Shown here piece by piece: positions 6,946 to 13,964 of a DNA stretch of 16,312 nucleotides; positions within the stretch are counted from its first letter, which is position 1; every line of letters starts with the position of its first letter. Origin of the DNA: JAGLTA01 sp023142625 (GTDB lineage Bacteria > Patescibacteriota > Patescibacteriia > JAACEG01); contig DAOWHA010000001.1 of NCBI GenBank assembly GCA_030641665.1, forward strand, positions 1 through 16,312, in the 5' to 3' direction. Position numbers and translations under genes: made by a program. The notes beneath the pieces were generated by a model. The model was not told the origin of the DNA, ran no database searches, and saw only the letters and a program-made list of their open reading frames with translations.

Positions 6946-7086
6946 TCTTTGCGAGCGGAGTGGAACGAAGCGAAGCAATCCCATTGCTGAGCGGATAAAT
7001 TTATAATTATAGATACTTTTTTGCGTAATTAACGAGATTGCTTCGTCGCATCTCATTCGCTTCGCTCATTCAGCTCCTCGCAAAGA
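6946..7086. repeat. Long imperfect inverted repeat (intergenic palindromic element)
   Basis: The left arm (6946-6982, beginning tctttgcgagcgg and ending gaagcgaagcaatccc) is complementary to the right arm (7034-7086, beginning gagattgcttcg and ending gctcctcgcaaaga). The right arm carries about 16 extra bases, and an AT-rich spacer of about 51 nt lies between. A second small palindrome, AGCAAT-CCC-ATTGCT, sits at 6974-6988 at the tip of the left arm. The element is far more GC-rich than the surrounding DNA and occupies most of the htpX-hydrolase gap (6905-7127). No ORF of note lies in it. It resembles REP or MITE-like dispersed palindromes seen in many Parcubacteria-type assemblies (recalled). 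It lacks a T-tract on the outgoing side for htpX transcripts, so it is not a standard intrinsic terminator. Confidence 0.8.
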
Positions 7087-7127
7087 CAATATTAATCAAA
7101 AGTAATTTTATAATTGGTAATTGAAAA

Positions 7128-8045
7128 TTACTTAACTTCCATTCCCCTTAGCGCCGCAATTCTCTCATTAACTGGCGGATGAGTCATCATCGCGCGAGTT
7201 AAAAAACCTTTTTTCTTTTTGCCTTTAAAAGGCGATGAAATATACAGATGCGCGGTCGCGCGGTTAGCGACCTCTAATTTTTCAGTATCAGAGGAAATTT
7301 TTTCAAGTGCGCTTGCCAGCCCTTCAGGATAGCGGGTTAACAACGCGCCGTCCGCGTCAGCTAAAAATTCCCGTTTTCGGGAAATTGCGAATTGCATCAT
7401 ATAAGCGAAAATCGGGGCTAAAATTGACAGAATAATTGTGGCAATAAACATAATCATTTGCAATTGACCGCCGCCGCGATCACTTCTGCGGCGCCTGCCG
7501 CCTCCCCCAAAAAAAGTCCATCGTCTAAAGAAATCAGCCAATAGCACTATCATACCAACCATCACAGTAACGAGAGTGGCTAATAAAATATCACGATTGC
7601 CAATATGCGATAATTCATGCGCGACCACGCCTTCTAATTCGGAGCGGTTTAATTTTTGCAACAGTCCTTTTGTTACAGCAACTACAGCATGTTCAGGATC
7701 TCGTCCAGTAGCAAAAGCGTTCGGCGCTGTGTCGCTTATAATATAAATTTTTGGAGTTGGCAAACCTGCCGTAATGCAAAGATTTTCAACAAGGCGATAT
7801 AGTTCTTTATTGTCTTTAAATTTTATCAGTTTGGCGTTGCTCATTTTTAAAACAATTTTGTCGCTCCACCAATAACTAACAAAACTTGAAATAACGCTGA
7901 AAATTACGGCAATATACAGAATTATCGGGCTATCCATCGCGTACGAAAAAATATAGCCGATTAAAAATGCAAAAACCAAAAAACCTGACATCAATAGCCA
8001 AGTTTTTCGCTTATTAGAATCTGAATGAGTATATAGCGTCGGCAT
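7128..8045 (-). CDS. htpX: HtpX-type M48 membrane zinc metalloprotease
   Basis: It is a membrane protease that degrades misfolded membrane proteins. The 305 residues have two N-terminal hydrophobic helices (about 17-36 and 40-58), the zinc motif HELSH (His143, Glu144, His147) and a third helix overlapping 153-172. A loop rich in Gly and Arg (FFGGGGRRRRSDRGGG, 178-193) and a fourth helix (about 196-218) follow. SRKREFLADADGA has Glu226 as third zinc ligand, and the C-terminus has THPPVNERI (288-296), which is typical of HtpX. All catalytic residues are present. The ATG at 8045 follows the C39-like peptidase stop by 4 nt and is preceded by AAATTT with no Shine-Dalgarno. It is the last gene of the gapA-lemA-htpX run. 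Codon use is more GC-tolerant than in the adjacent peptidase and hydrolase genes. Confidence 0.95.
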   Translation of the reverse strand: MPTLYTHSDSNKRKTWLLMSGFLVFAFLIGYIFSYAMDSPIILYIAVIFSVISSFVSYWWSDKIVLKMSNAKLIKFKDNKELYRLVENLCITAGLPTPKIYIISDTAPNAFATGRDPEHAVVAVTKGLLQKLNRSELEGVVAHELSHIGNRDILLATLVTVMVGMIVLLADFFRRWTFFGGGGRRRRSDRGGGQLQMIMFIATIILSILAPIFAYMMQFAISRKREFLADADGALLTRYPEGLASALEKISSDTEKLEVANRATAHLYISSPFKGKKKKGFLTRAMMTHPPVNERIAALRGMEVK

Positions 8046-8049
8046 AAAT

Positions 8050-8700
8050 TTATTCTTTTAATTTAAGCGCCATAATATTTTTTGTTTTTTCATTCGGATA
8101 CGCCCAAGCTTTTTTAAATAAACTAAACTTAACTAATAAATTTTTATGTTGCGAACTTGGGTCGTTGACATAAAAATTTTTATCATCAAAACCTTTTATA
8201 ACTATAAAATGCCCTGCATAACCATCTTTATTATTTAATTTTTTTGCATTAACATTAACTATAACTATATAATTTTGAACAAGTAGATTCTTTATGCCAT
8301 TTATAGTTGGGATTTTCTTTTCAATATCAATAATTGAAATAAATTTTTTAGCAATCTTTTTCTCTTGTTCAATATCGCTATGTTTAATCTGTGATTTCCC
8401 TACTTCCTCCCCAAATTCATTTATTAAATATTGTCCTCCGAATTGAATAAACTTTTTATAATCAAACGACTTTATAACTTTTATCTTAACTCCTTTCTTT
8501 GCTAGCCAAATTAACCCTGCCATTGGCCATGTCCACAACCCTTCAATTTTTGCGGTTATTTCATCAAGTTTTTTAAATGAGTAACTTTCATTTGGAAAAA
8601 AATATTTCATAACCATCTTAAAACAAGCTTGATAACAATGGGTATTATCAGGGTTTGAATAAAATGGAATATTTCTATTTATTTTTACAATTTTTTTCAT
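8050..8700 (-). CDS. C39-like (papain-fold) cysteine peptidase between lemA and htpX
   Basis: This is a likely cysteine peptidase of the C39/C39-like clan; the substrate is unknown. The ATG at 8700 is chosen as start (216 aa), 7 nt after the lemA stop. The frame extends to a TTG at 8718, overlapping lemA, but adds only six non-conserved residues. Motifs: NTHCYQACFKMVMKYF with candidate nucleophile Cys22 (a second Cys at 26), then a conserved-looking WTWPMAGLIWLAKKG block. GYAGHFIVIKGFDDKNFYVNDPS carries candidate His164 and Asp180. The Cys-His-Asp order and spacing fit the fold. There is no signal peptide, membrane helix or ABC-transporter domain, so it is not a classical bacteriocin-exporting C39 protein and is probably cytoplasmic. 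The gene is visibly more AT-rich than lemA and htpX, which suggests it was inserted into a pre-existing lemA-htpX pair (inference). An inactive peptidase-fold sensor is an alternative. Confidence 0.75.
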   Translation of the reverse strand: MKKIVKINRNIPFYSNPDNTHCYQACFKMVMKYFFPNESYSFKKLDEITAKIEGLWTWPMAGLIWLAKKGVKIKVIKSFDYKKFIQFGGQYLINEFGEEVGKSQIKHSDIEQEKKIAKKFISIIDIEKKIPTINGIKNLLVQNYIVIVNVNAKKLNNKDGYAGHFIVIKGFDDKNFYVNDPSSQHKNLLVKFSLFKKAWAYPNEKTKNIMALKLKE

Positions 8701-8707
8701 TTTTAAA

Positions 8708-9271
8708 TTAAAATTCAACTTTTACATTTTTTTTCTCTTCCGCTTCTTTGATTTCAAAAAATTCTTTTTTTTCAAATTTTAACTGTTTAGCAATCATATT
8801 TGTTGGGAACACCTCTAATTTAGTGTTGAAGTCGCGGACATTGCCGTTGTAGAATCTGCGTGACGCCTGAATTTTATTTTCCGTGTCAGACAATTCTTTT
8901 TGCAGTTCTAAAAAATTTTGGTTCGCTTTTAAGTCCGGGTAGCTTTCAGACAAAGCGAAAATTGATTTCAGAGTTGAAGAAAGCATATTTTCCGCTTCAG
9001 CTAACTTTTTAGCGTCTCCGCCAGACTGCGCTTGCATCGCCATATTTCGCGCCTGCACAACTTTTTCCAAAGTCTCTTTTTCGTGCGAAGCATATCCTTT
9101 GACTGTATTTATCAAATTTGGAATTAAATTATACCGCCTTTTAAGTTGGACATCAATATCAGACCAAGCCTCTTTAACTCGGTTTTTAGATTTAATTAGT
9201 CCGTTGTAAATAGCGATTAACCAAACAATAATCGCTACAATTACAATAATAAGAATGATTAAAATGTTCAT
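8708..9271 (-). CDS. lemA: LemA family protein
   Basis: This is a membrane-anchored helical protein of uncertain molecular role, often encoded beside htpX and linked to envelope stress. In its 187 residues, a single N-terminal hydrophobic helix (3-21, ILIILIIVIVAIIVWLIAI) precedes the family signature IYNGLIKSKNRVKEAWSDID and LKRRYNLIPNLINTVKGYASHE. A long coiled helical region ends with ASRRFYNGNVRDFNTKLEVFP, also typical of LemA. The orientation is expected to be N-out with the body in the cytoplasm, or the reverse; sequence alone does not settle it. The ATG at 9271 is preceded by AAATTT and no Shine-Dalgarno. It is 21 nt after the micro-ORF stop and 7 nt before the C39-like peptidase. A candidate promoter lies in the micro-ORF end. 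Confidence 0.95.
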   Translation of the reverse strand: MNILIILIIVIVAIIVWLIAIYNGLIKSKNRVKEAWSDIDVQLKRRYNLIPNLINTVKGYASHEKETLEKVVQARNMAMQAQSGGDAKKLAEAENMLSSTLKSIFALSESYPDLKANQNFLELQKELSDTENKIQASRRFYNGNVRDFNTKLEVFPTNMIAKQLKFEKKEFFEIKEAEEKKNVKVEF

Positions 9272-9291
9272 AAATTTGTAAATTAAAATAA

Positions 9292-9322
9292 ATTATAAAA
9301 ATAGAGCAGGACCTATTGTCCA
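9292..9322 (-). promoter_or_regulatory. Candidate promoter for lemA-peptidase-htpX
   Basis: On the minus strand TGGACA (9322-9317) is followed after 19 bp by TATAAT (9297-9292). The ATG of lemA is 20 nt beyond the -10. The spacer is longer than the ideal 17 bp. The -10 overlaps the stop codon of the upstream micro-ORF. It would let lemA-htpX be transcribed independently of gapA. Confidence 0.35.
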
Positions 9323-9394
9323 CGCTAACATACTAAATATTATTATTAGGGCTAAAATCGCCCATAGTATTTTGTGCCATTTTTTTTGCAGCAT
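9293..9394 (-). CDS. Putative 33-residue single-helix membrane micro-protein between gapA and lemA
   Basis: A short ORF starts with ATG at 9394, 4 nt after the gapA stop, and ends with TAA at 9293-9295, 21 nt before lemA. The product begins with a basic segment (MLQKKWHK) and then has one hydrophobic helix (ILWAILALIIIFSMLAW), ending TIGPALFL. Basic-then-hydrophobic layout, tight spacing on both sides and exact fit in the gap all favour a real gene over chance. Similar tiny Lys/Trp-rich single-helix proteins are common in CPR-like genomes (recalled). Function is unknown; it could be a LemA/HtpX accessory peptide (inference). Against it: short ORFs with a hydrophobic core can occur by chance in AT-rich DNA. 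Confidence 0.55.
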   Translation of the reverse strand: MLQKKWHKILWAILALIIIFSMLAWTIGPALFL

Positions 9395-9398
9395 ATTT

Positions 9399-10403
9399 TT
9401 ATTTTTTAGAAATTAAGTTTGCTATTTCCGTGAGACGGTTTGAGTATCCCCATTCATTATCATACCATGCGATTATTTTTAGAAAATCGCCGTCAATTAT
9501 TTTTGTCATTTGCAGATCTATAATTGTAGAGTAGGGGTTTTTAATAAAGTCAGAAGATACCAGTGGTTCATCTGTTGTGTCAAGAATATTTTTATATTGC
9601 TTTATCTTTTTTGCCTGAACAAAAATTTTGTTCACTTTTTTAACAGTTGTTTTTTTCTTTAATAAAAAAACAAAATCAGCGATTGAAACTACGGCGGTAG
9701 GGACGCGAATACAGATTCCGTCAAATATTCCATCTAATCCATCTATGGTTTTAGTTGTCGCGATTGCCGCGCCAGTTGTTGTTGGGATGATGTTTTGCGC
9801 CGCAGTTCGTGCCCGCCTTAAATCTTTATGCGGACCGTCAATTAAATTTTGATCGCCAGTGTAAGAATGGACAGTTGTCATCATCACTTTTTGTATTCCA
9901 AAATTTTGTTTTATTAAATCAACAATCGGCGCGATGCAGTTGGTTGTGCAGGATGCGTTAGATATAAGAACATCACTTTTTTTGATTTTTTTATCATTTA
10001 CGCCTAAAATATAAGTCGGAATTTTTTCATCTTTTGCCGGCGCGGAAATTATAACTTTTTTTGCCCCTGCTTTCAGATGCTCGCCAGCGGTTTCTTCGGT
10101 TCTGAAAAATCCAGTGCATTCTAAAACAACATCTATTTTTAGTTTTTTCCAAGGCAGAAGCGCTGGATTTTTTTCCGCTAATGTGGGGTATTTTTTGCCG
10201 TTGACAATAAGGCTATTTTTAGTAGAATTTACAGTTTTATTATATCGCCCATACATCGTGTCGTATTTTAAAAGATGCGACAATGTTTTATTGTCTGTCA
10301 AATCGTTTATCGCGACAACTTGCAGATTTTTGTGTTTTTCTAGAATGATTTTAAAGACAGCCCTGCCAATCCTGCCAAAGCCGTTGATTGCTATTTTCGC
10401 CAT
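9399..10403 (-). CDS. gapA: Glyceraldehyde-3-phosphate dehydrogenase, type I
   Basis: It oxidises glyceraldehyde-3-phosphate to 1,3-bisphosphoglycerate in glycolysis. At 334 aa it is full length. The N-terminal Rossmann motif INGFGRIGR leads to AINDL with Asp34, the residue expected for NAD over NADP. The catalytic box SNASCTTNC contains nucleophile Cys152, and His179 in TTVHSYTGDQ is the catalytic base. DLRRARTAAQNIIPTTTGAA and WYDNEWGYSNRL are both diagnostic. No other glycolytic gene is adjacent, unlike the common gap-pgk-tpi cluster. The ATG lies only 4 nt after the stop of putative endonuclease R2, and the micro-ORF follows after another 4 nt. No convincing promoter was seen directly upstream, so it may be read from within or upstream of the restriction-modification block. 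Confidence 0.97.
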   Translation of the reverse strand: MAKIAINGFGRIGRAVFKIILEKHKNLQVVAINDLTDNKTLSHLLKYDTMYGRYNKTVNSTKNSLIVNGKKYPTLAEKNPALLPWKKLKIDVVLECTGFFRTEETAGEHLKAGAKKVIISAPAKDEKIPTYILGVNDKKIKKSDVLISNASCTTNCIAPIVDLIKQNFGIQKVMMTTVHSYTGDQNLIDGPHKDLRRARTAAQNIIPTTTGAAIATTKTIDGLDGIFDGICIRVPTAVVSIADFVFLLKKKTTVKKVNKIFVQAKKIKQYKNILDTTDEPLVSSDFIKNPYSTIIDLQMTKIIDGDFLKIIAWYDNEWGYSNRLTEIANLISKK

Positions 10404-10407
10404 AAGA

Positions 10408-11328
10408 TTATTTTTTTATTAAATCTGAAAATAAATTTTTAAATCCGATTGTATTTACCCAGAAGTTATTCGGATTGTTTTTTAAATATTCTTCAATTTC
10501 TTCGCGTTGTTTTAATACCCTTTCTGCATTTTTTGATATTTTACCAAGTAAATAATTTGAATAAGTTCCGTCTAAAAAAGAAATATAATAAATATTGACT
10601 CTTTCTTTTTTAATGCTCAATATTTCAATTAATTCAGAAATTTGTTTATTTTGTCCGCCTCCGCCAACATTTGAATGCTTTGCTTCGAGTAAAAATATTT
10701 TTTTGTTAAATTTTATAATTAAATCTAATTTCTTGCCTTGTTTTTTTAACGGCATTTTTAAATTTAATTTTTTTTTAACATTTTTTGTAAAAAAAATTTT
10801 ATCTGAAAATTGCGCTATGCATATTTTTTGTTTATTAAAATCTACCCAATTTTCAACTTTTTTAAATTTTAATTTTTTTAAAATTTTTATTAATTTGTTT
10901 TCTCCTAACTCTCCTTTTCTACGCGATGAATTAGAATCTAAAATTGCCTGCACCCAATTTTCAGGCACGCTATCAATTAAATCACGATTTTTCAAAAAAA
11001 ATTTTGTAATTTTTTTAAAAGAATTATAGTCTTTTTGAATTAAATCACGCGTTGTATCACAAGCATTAACAAAACATCCTAATTCTGAACAATTAGCAAA
11101 TTTTTGATCAAAAACTTCAAATAATTTTAAAAAATATTTTTCTATGATTTGATTTTTTTCATTTCCTTCCCGTAGTTTTTTAATTGTAATTAAAACTTCT
11201 TTAATATCCTTTATGCCAGAAATATAATTTGATAATTCAGGATGCTTTTCTAATAAAAAATAATTTTCGTCCAAATGAGGTTCTGGATTTTGTTGGGATA
11301 TTTCAAAATAATGCTGGTTGCTTTTCAT
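10408..11328 (-). CDS. Putative Type II restriction endonuclease (PD-(D/E)XK), 'R2'
   Basis: This is a probable DNA-cleaving partner of the adjacent gamma-class methyltransferase. I do not recognise the specific family or its recognition sequence. In the 306 residues, the N-terminal half (1-130) is helical and charged. RRKGELGENKLIKIL (136-150) looks like the first helix of a PD-(D/E)XK nuclease, with Glu140 or Glu143. KKLDLIIKFNKKIFLLEAKH holds the core: Asp202, then Glu215-x-Lys217 on the next strand. HSNVGGGGQNKQISEL (218-233) continues a pattern seen in several Type II enzymes, where a GG/Q segment follows the ExK strand. The gene overlaps the methyltransferase by 26 nt, a usual M-R coupling. 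The DNA is extremely AT-rich with long T runs. It ends 4 nt before gapA. Confidence 0.72.
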   Translation of the reverse strand: MKSNQHYFEISQQNPEPHLDENYFLLEKHPELSNYISGIKDIKEVLITIKKLREGNEKNQIIEKYFLKLFEVFDQKFANCSELGCFVNACDTTRDLIQKDYNSFKKITKFFLKNRDLIDSVPENWVQAILDSNSSRRKGELGENKLIKILKKLKFKKVENWVDFNKQKICIAQFSDKIFFTKNVKKKLNLKMPLKKQGKKLDLIIKFNKKIFLLEAKHSNVGGGGQNKQISELIEILSIKKERVNIYYISFLDGTYSNYLLGKISKNAERVLKQREEIEEYLKNNPNNFWVNTIGFKNLFSDLIKK

Positions 11329-12439
11329 ATTTTTTAAAATAAAGATAATTTAAAAATTTATAAGTCAAATCAAAGGAAATCCTTTTACGATTATTATCTC
11401 GAAAATTTGTAAGAAAAAAAGAAAAATATTTTTGTCTATTTTTATTTAATTCATTATTAAATTCTTGCATTAATATTTCTTGTTTTTGGATTGGGATTTC
11501 ATTTTTAAAAATTAAATAAGCCATATTACGCGATGTATTTTTTCCAACAAGTCCAGCAATATCATATTTCCTTATGTCTTCAAGCTGAATTTTTTTTCCG
11601 TTTTTACTGTCAATTGCTCTTAAAAATAGAATATTTTTTTTTAATTTTTCTTTTATATTTCGGCTAACGCAAAAAGTTTTTTTATCTTTAATATTTTGCA
11701 AAGCCATTTCTATCTTATATTCTCCTGATTGCAGGAAATCTTCTGTTAAGCGAAAAACACCTAAATTATTTTTAGTATTTTTTATTTTATTTAAAAAGTT
11801 TCCTCCAAATTGCCAGTTAAATTTTTTTTCAATAATAAAATCAATTTGTTTTTTTTCTGGTAATATTATCGCGTTTATTCTGTTTTTTTCTATTTTATAC
11901 TTTTTTTTTTTAAAATAAAATGAAATTACATTATAAGTCGTATCTTTAAATACTTGTTCAGAAAAAATATTTAATTTTATTATCTCAAATTTTTCAAAAA
12001 ATAGATCTCTGATTTTTTTAGAATTTTCAGCTGATAGAAAATTAAGCGGGACAATTAAAATTCCTTCTTCGCAATTAAGAATTGATAAAATAGAAATTTG
12101 ATAAAGATCTTCAAAATAAGAATTAGATCCTGAAAAAAATTTATCTTTTGTTTTTTTATCAGCTTTATTTTTGTGTAAATACGGCGGATTTGTTAGAATA
12201 AATTTATATTTTTTAGGATTATTCAAGGAATCATTGTAAAAAACTTTTTTGTTGTCGCAATATTTTTTATCACAGTCAAAACTCTTAATTTTTTCACAAT
12301 TATTTTTTTCAGCCCATTTAATTAAATCTTGATTTCCAGCAAAAGGGTCAACGGCATTTTTGCCTTTTATAAATTTTTCAAAACCTTGCAGGATATAATC
12401 TGAATTTGTGGTAAAAAATTGTCCAAACTGTTTTTTCAT
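11303..12439 (-). CDS. N6-adenine DNA methyltransferase, gamma class (TaqI/Eco57I-like), 'M2'
   Basis: It methylates adenine N6 in a specific DNA site, protecting it from the cognate endonuclease. The 378-aa protein starts with GQFFTTNSDYILQGF, the GQ(F/Y)(F/Y)T opening typical of gamma-class enzymes (motif X). Motif I is DPFAGN at 31-36 (S-adenosylmethionine binding), and catalytic motif IV is NPPY at 84-87. The order X-I-IV defines the gamma class. The remainder (about 150-378) is probably the target-recognition region and carries no motif I can name. It overlaps R2 by 26 nt and follows M1 by 18 nt. The recognition sequence cannot be read from the protein. Confidence 0.88.
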   Translation of the reverse strand: MKKQFGQFFTTNSDYILQGFEKFIKGKNAVDPFAGNQDLIKWAEKNNCEKIKSFDCDKKYCDNKKVFYNDSLNNPKKYKFILTNPPYLHKNKADKKTKDKFFSGSNSYFEDLYQISILSILNCEEGILIVPLNFLSAENSKKIRDLFFEKFEIIKLNIFSEQVFKDTTYNVISFYFKKKKYKIEKNRINAIILPEKKQIDFIIEKKFNWQFGGNFLNKIKNTKNNLGVFRLTEDFLQSGEYKIEMALQNIKDKKTFCVSRNIKEKLKKNILFLRAIDSKNGKKIQLEDIRKYDIAGLVGKNTSRNMAYLIFKNEIPIQKQEILMQEFNNELNKNRQKYFSFFLTNFRDNNRKRISFDLTYKFLNYLYFKKYEKQPALF

Positions 12440-12457
12440 TTTGTAAAAAATTAAATT

Positions 12458-13309
12458 TTATACTAATTGATTTTGAATTTGTTGCTCAATGCAAAAAGGC
12501 GTTATTTTTTTATCAAGTGAATTATTCGTTTTTTCGTAAAAATTAAATAAATTATTGGAAATTTGTTTCAATCTTTTTTCCGCAATTTTACAATACTTTG
12601 AATTAATTTCAAATCCGATATAATTTCTATTATTCAAAATACATGCTGCGGCTGTTGACCCGCTTCCCATAAACGGATCTAAAATTACGCCATTCGCTGG
12701 CGAACTCGCTAAAATCATTCTTTCTAACAGTTTAATAGGTTTTTGCGTCGGGTGATTTTCTCTTTCTGGATCTTGCGCGTGAATTCTTGACATACTCCAA
12801 ATATCTTTTGGATTGCATCCCATTTCAAGCCATTTTTTACCGATAAAAATTGAACGAGTCCTTGCTTTTTTTGTTTCTTCGTCGTAAGGAATCCTTACGG
12901 GATCTAAATTAAAATAGTATTTTTTATCTTTAACAAAATATCCTATATTATCATGTACTGATGTAAATTTTCTAACGCTTCCGCCCATGCTTGGAACCCT
13001 TCTGTCCCAAATAATTTCATTAACCATAATAAGATGTTTTTTAATATATGAAAAAATTTCAGGACTATATTGCCAAGTCAAGAAAATATAAAATCCTCCG
13101 TTTTTTTTTAATTTTGGAATAACCGCTTTAATCCATTCCTTGCTCCATTTAAGATATTCGGCAGGTTCTAATTTATCAGAACCATTGCCATAATCCTTGC
13201 CTAAACAATAAGGCGGATCTGATAAAATTAAATCAATTGAATTATTGGGAATTTTGTTTATTCCTAATAAAATATCTTCATTAAAAATTTTATTTAATAT
13301 TTTTTTCAT
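12458..13309 (-). CDS. DNA methyltransferase, beta class, probably N6-adenine, 'M1'
   Basis: It is a site-specific DNA methyltransferase. In its 283 residues, catalytic motif IV DPPY (31-34) comes first, while the S-adenosylmethionine-binding motif I DPFMGSGST (211-219) lies near the C-terminus. This order defines the beta class. DPPY rather than SPPY favours N6-adenine over N4-cytosine, though not absolutely. ENHPTQKPIKLLERMI (185-200) is the motif X region standard in this class. The 20 or so residues after GFEINSKYCKIAEKRL are low-complexity. It lies 9 nt after R1 and 18 nt before M2. It is presumably the partner of R1, by position. Confidence 0.9.
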   Translation of the reverse strand: MKKILNKIFNEDILLGINKIPNNSIDLILSDPPYCLGKDYGNGSDKLEPAEYLKWSKEWIKAVIPKLKKNGGFYIFLTWQYSPEIFSYIKKHLIMVNEIIWDRRVPSMGGSVRKFTSVHDNIGYFVKDKKYYFNLDPVRIPYDEETKKARTRSIFIGKKWLEMGCNPKDIWSMSRIHAQDPERENHPTQKPIKLLERMILASSPANGVILDPFMGSGSTAAACILNNRNYIGFEINSKYCKIAEKRLKQISNNLFNFYEKTNNSLDKKITPFCIEQQIQNQLV

Positions 13310-13318
13310 ATTTGGATT

Positions 13319-13912
13319 TTATAAAATTATACTTTTTGAATTTTTGCGAAGCAATTCTAAAAATTGTTTTCTTGTTCTACGCTCTGGCGCGTGATGATAA
13401 AATGCTTGAATTTTATCATTTCTTGGATTTACATATATTGGCATAAATTGAGGAGAAAAAAGAATTAAATATGTTGGATCAAATTTTATATTAATATTAT
13501 CAAAAATAACGCCAAAACAGGCATATATTAAATTATAATTATGGTTTGCTGAATATTGCATATATAATTTTTCAACAGCGGCGATATCGTTTTTATTTTC
13601 TTTTTTATCCATATTGTGAATTTTAATATTCACATAATATTGTTTATTTGATTTTACCTCACAGTCATGCAAGCAGGTGTCTGGCAAATCAAAAATAACT
13701 TTATTAAGTTTTAATTTTTTTCTATGAAATTTTGCTTGTTGCGTAATAACCTGTTCAACTAGCCAACTAATTGATCTTGTGTGCGGTTTAAGTCCGTAAG
13801 GCAATATTTTTTTATTAGTAATTTTAAAAGATGGCAATATTGTAAGCAAGTTTGTGAAAATTTCATCTAAATAATTTATGTCGTCAAGAATTGTTTTTAT
13901 TTGTTGATTCAT
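13319..13912 (-). CDS. Putative Type II restriction endonuclease, 'R1'
   Basis: I do not recognise this 197-residue protein. Position first in the operon, 9 nt before a DNA methyltransferase, suggests a restriction enzyme. A possible PD-(D/E)XK-like core is Asp83 (LHDCEVK) followed by VNIKIHN with Asn95-x-Lys97, a D-x11-(N)xK arrangement like the D...DIK of EcoRV-type enzymes, with Glu53 in WLVEQVI as another candidate acid. The C-terminus PERRTRKQFLELLRK resembles a DNA-contacting basic helix. The segment LKPHTRSISWLVEQVITQQ (41-59) is the most distinctive. It has no membrane segment. It lacks helix-turn-helix features expected of a controller protein, but a different R-M accessory role cannot be excluded. 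Confidence 0.58.
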   Translation of the reverse strand: MNQQIKTILDDINYLDEIFTNLLTILPSFKITNKKILPYGLKPHTRSISWLVEQVITQQAKFHRKKLKLNKVIFDLPDTCLHDCEVKSNKQYYVNIKIHNMDKKENKNDIAAVEKLYMQYSANHNYNLIYACFGVIFDNINIKFDPTYLILFSPQFMPIYVNPRNDKIQAFYHHAPERRTRKQFLELLRKNSKSIIL

Positions 13913-13925
13913 AACATTTTATTAT

Positions 13926-13964
13926 ATTATAAATAATATTACCATAAATTTATTTGACTAACAA
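13926..13964 (-). promoter_or_regulatory. Candidate promoter for the restriction-modification operon
   Basis: On the minus strand TTGTTA (13964-13959) is followed after 17 bp by TAATAT (13941-13936), preceded by TGG as an extended -10. A perfect TATAAT lies further down at 13931-13926, 13 nt before the R1 ATG, and could be used instead. The region is nearly all A/T, so chance matches are expected. Confidence 0.4.

Noticed and set aside
6946..7086. The palindrome as an intrinsic terminator of htpX
   Set aside because: The arms are separated by about 51 nt and no T-tract follows on the minus strand.
8700..8718. TTG at 8718 as the start of the C39-like peptidase
   Set aside because: It would overlap lemA by 11 nt and adds six residues without a family motif; the ATG at 8700 gives a clean 7-nt gap.
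9628..10422. Open frames on the plus strand opposite gapA and R2
   Set aside because: They mirror conserved or plausible minus-strand genes and have no recognisable motif.
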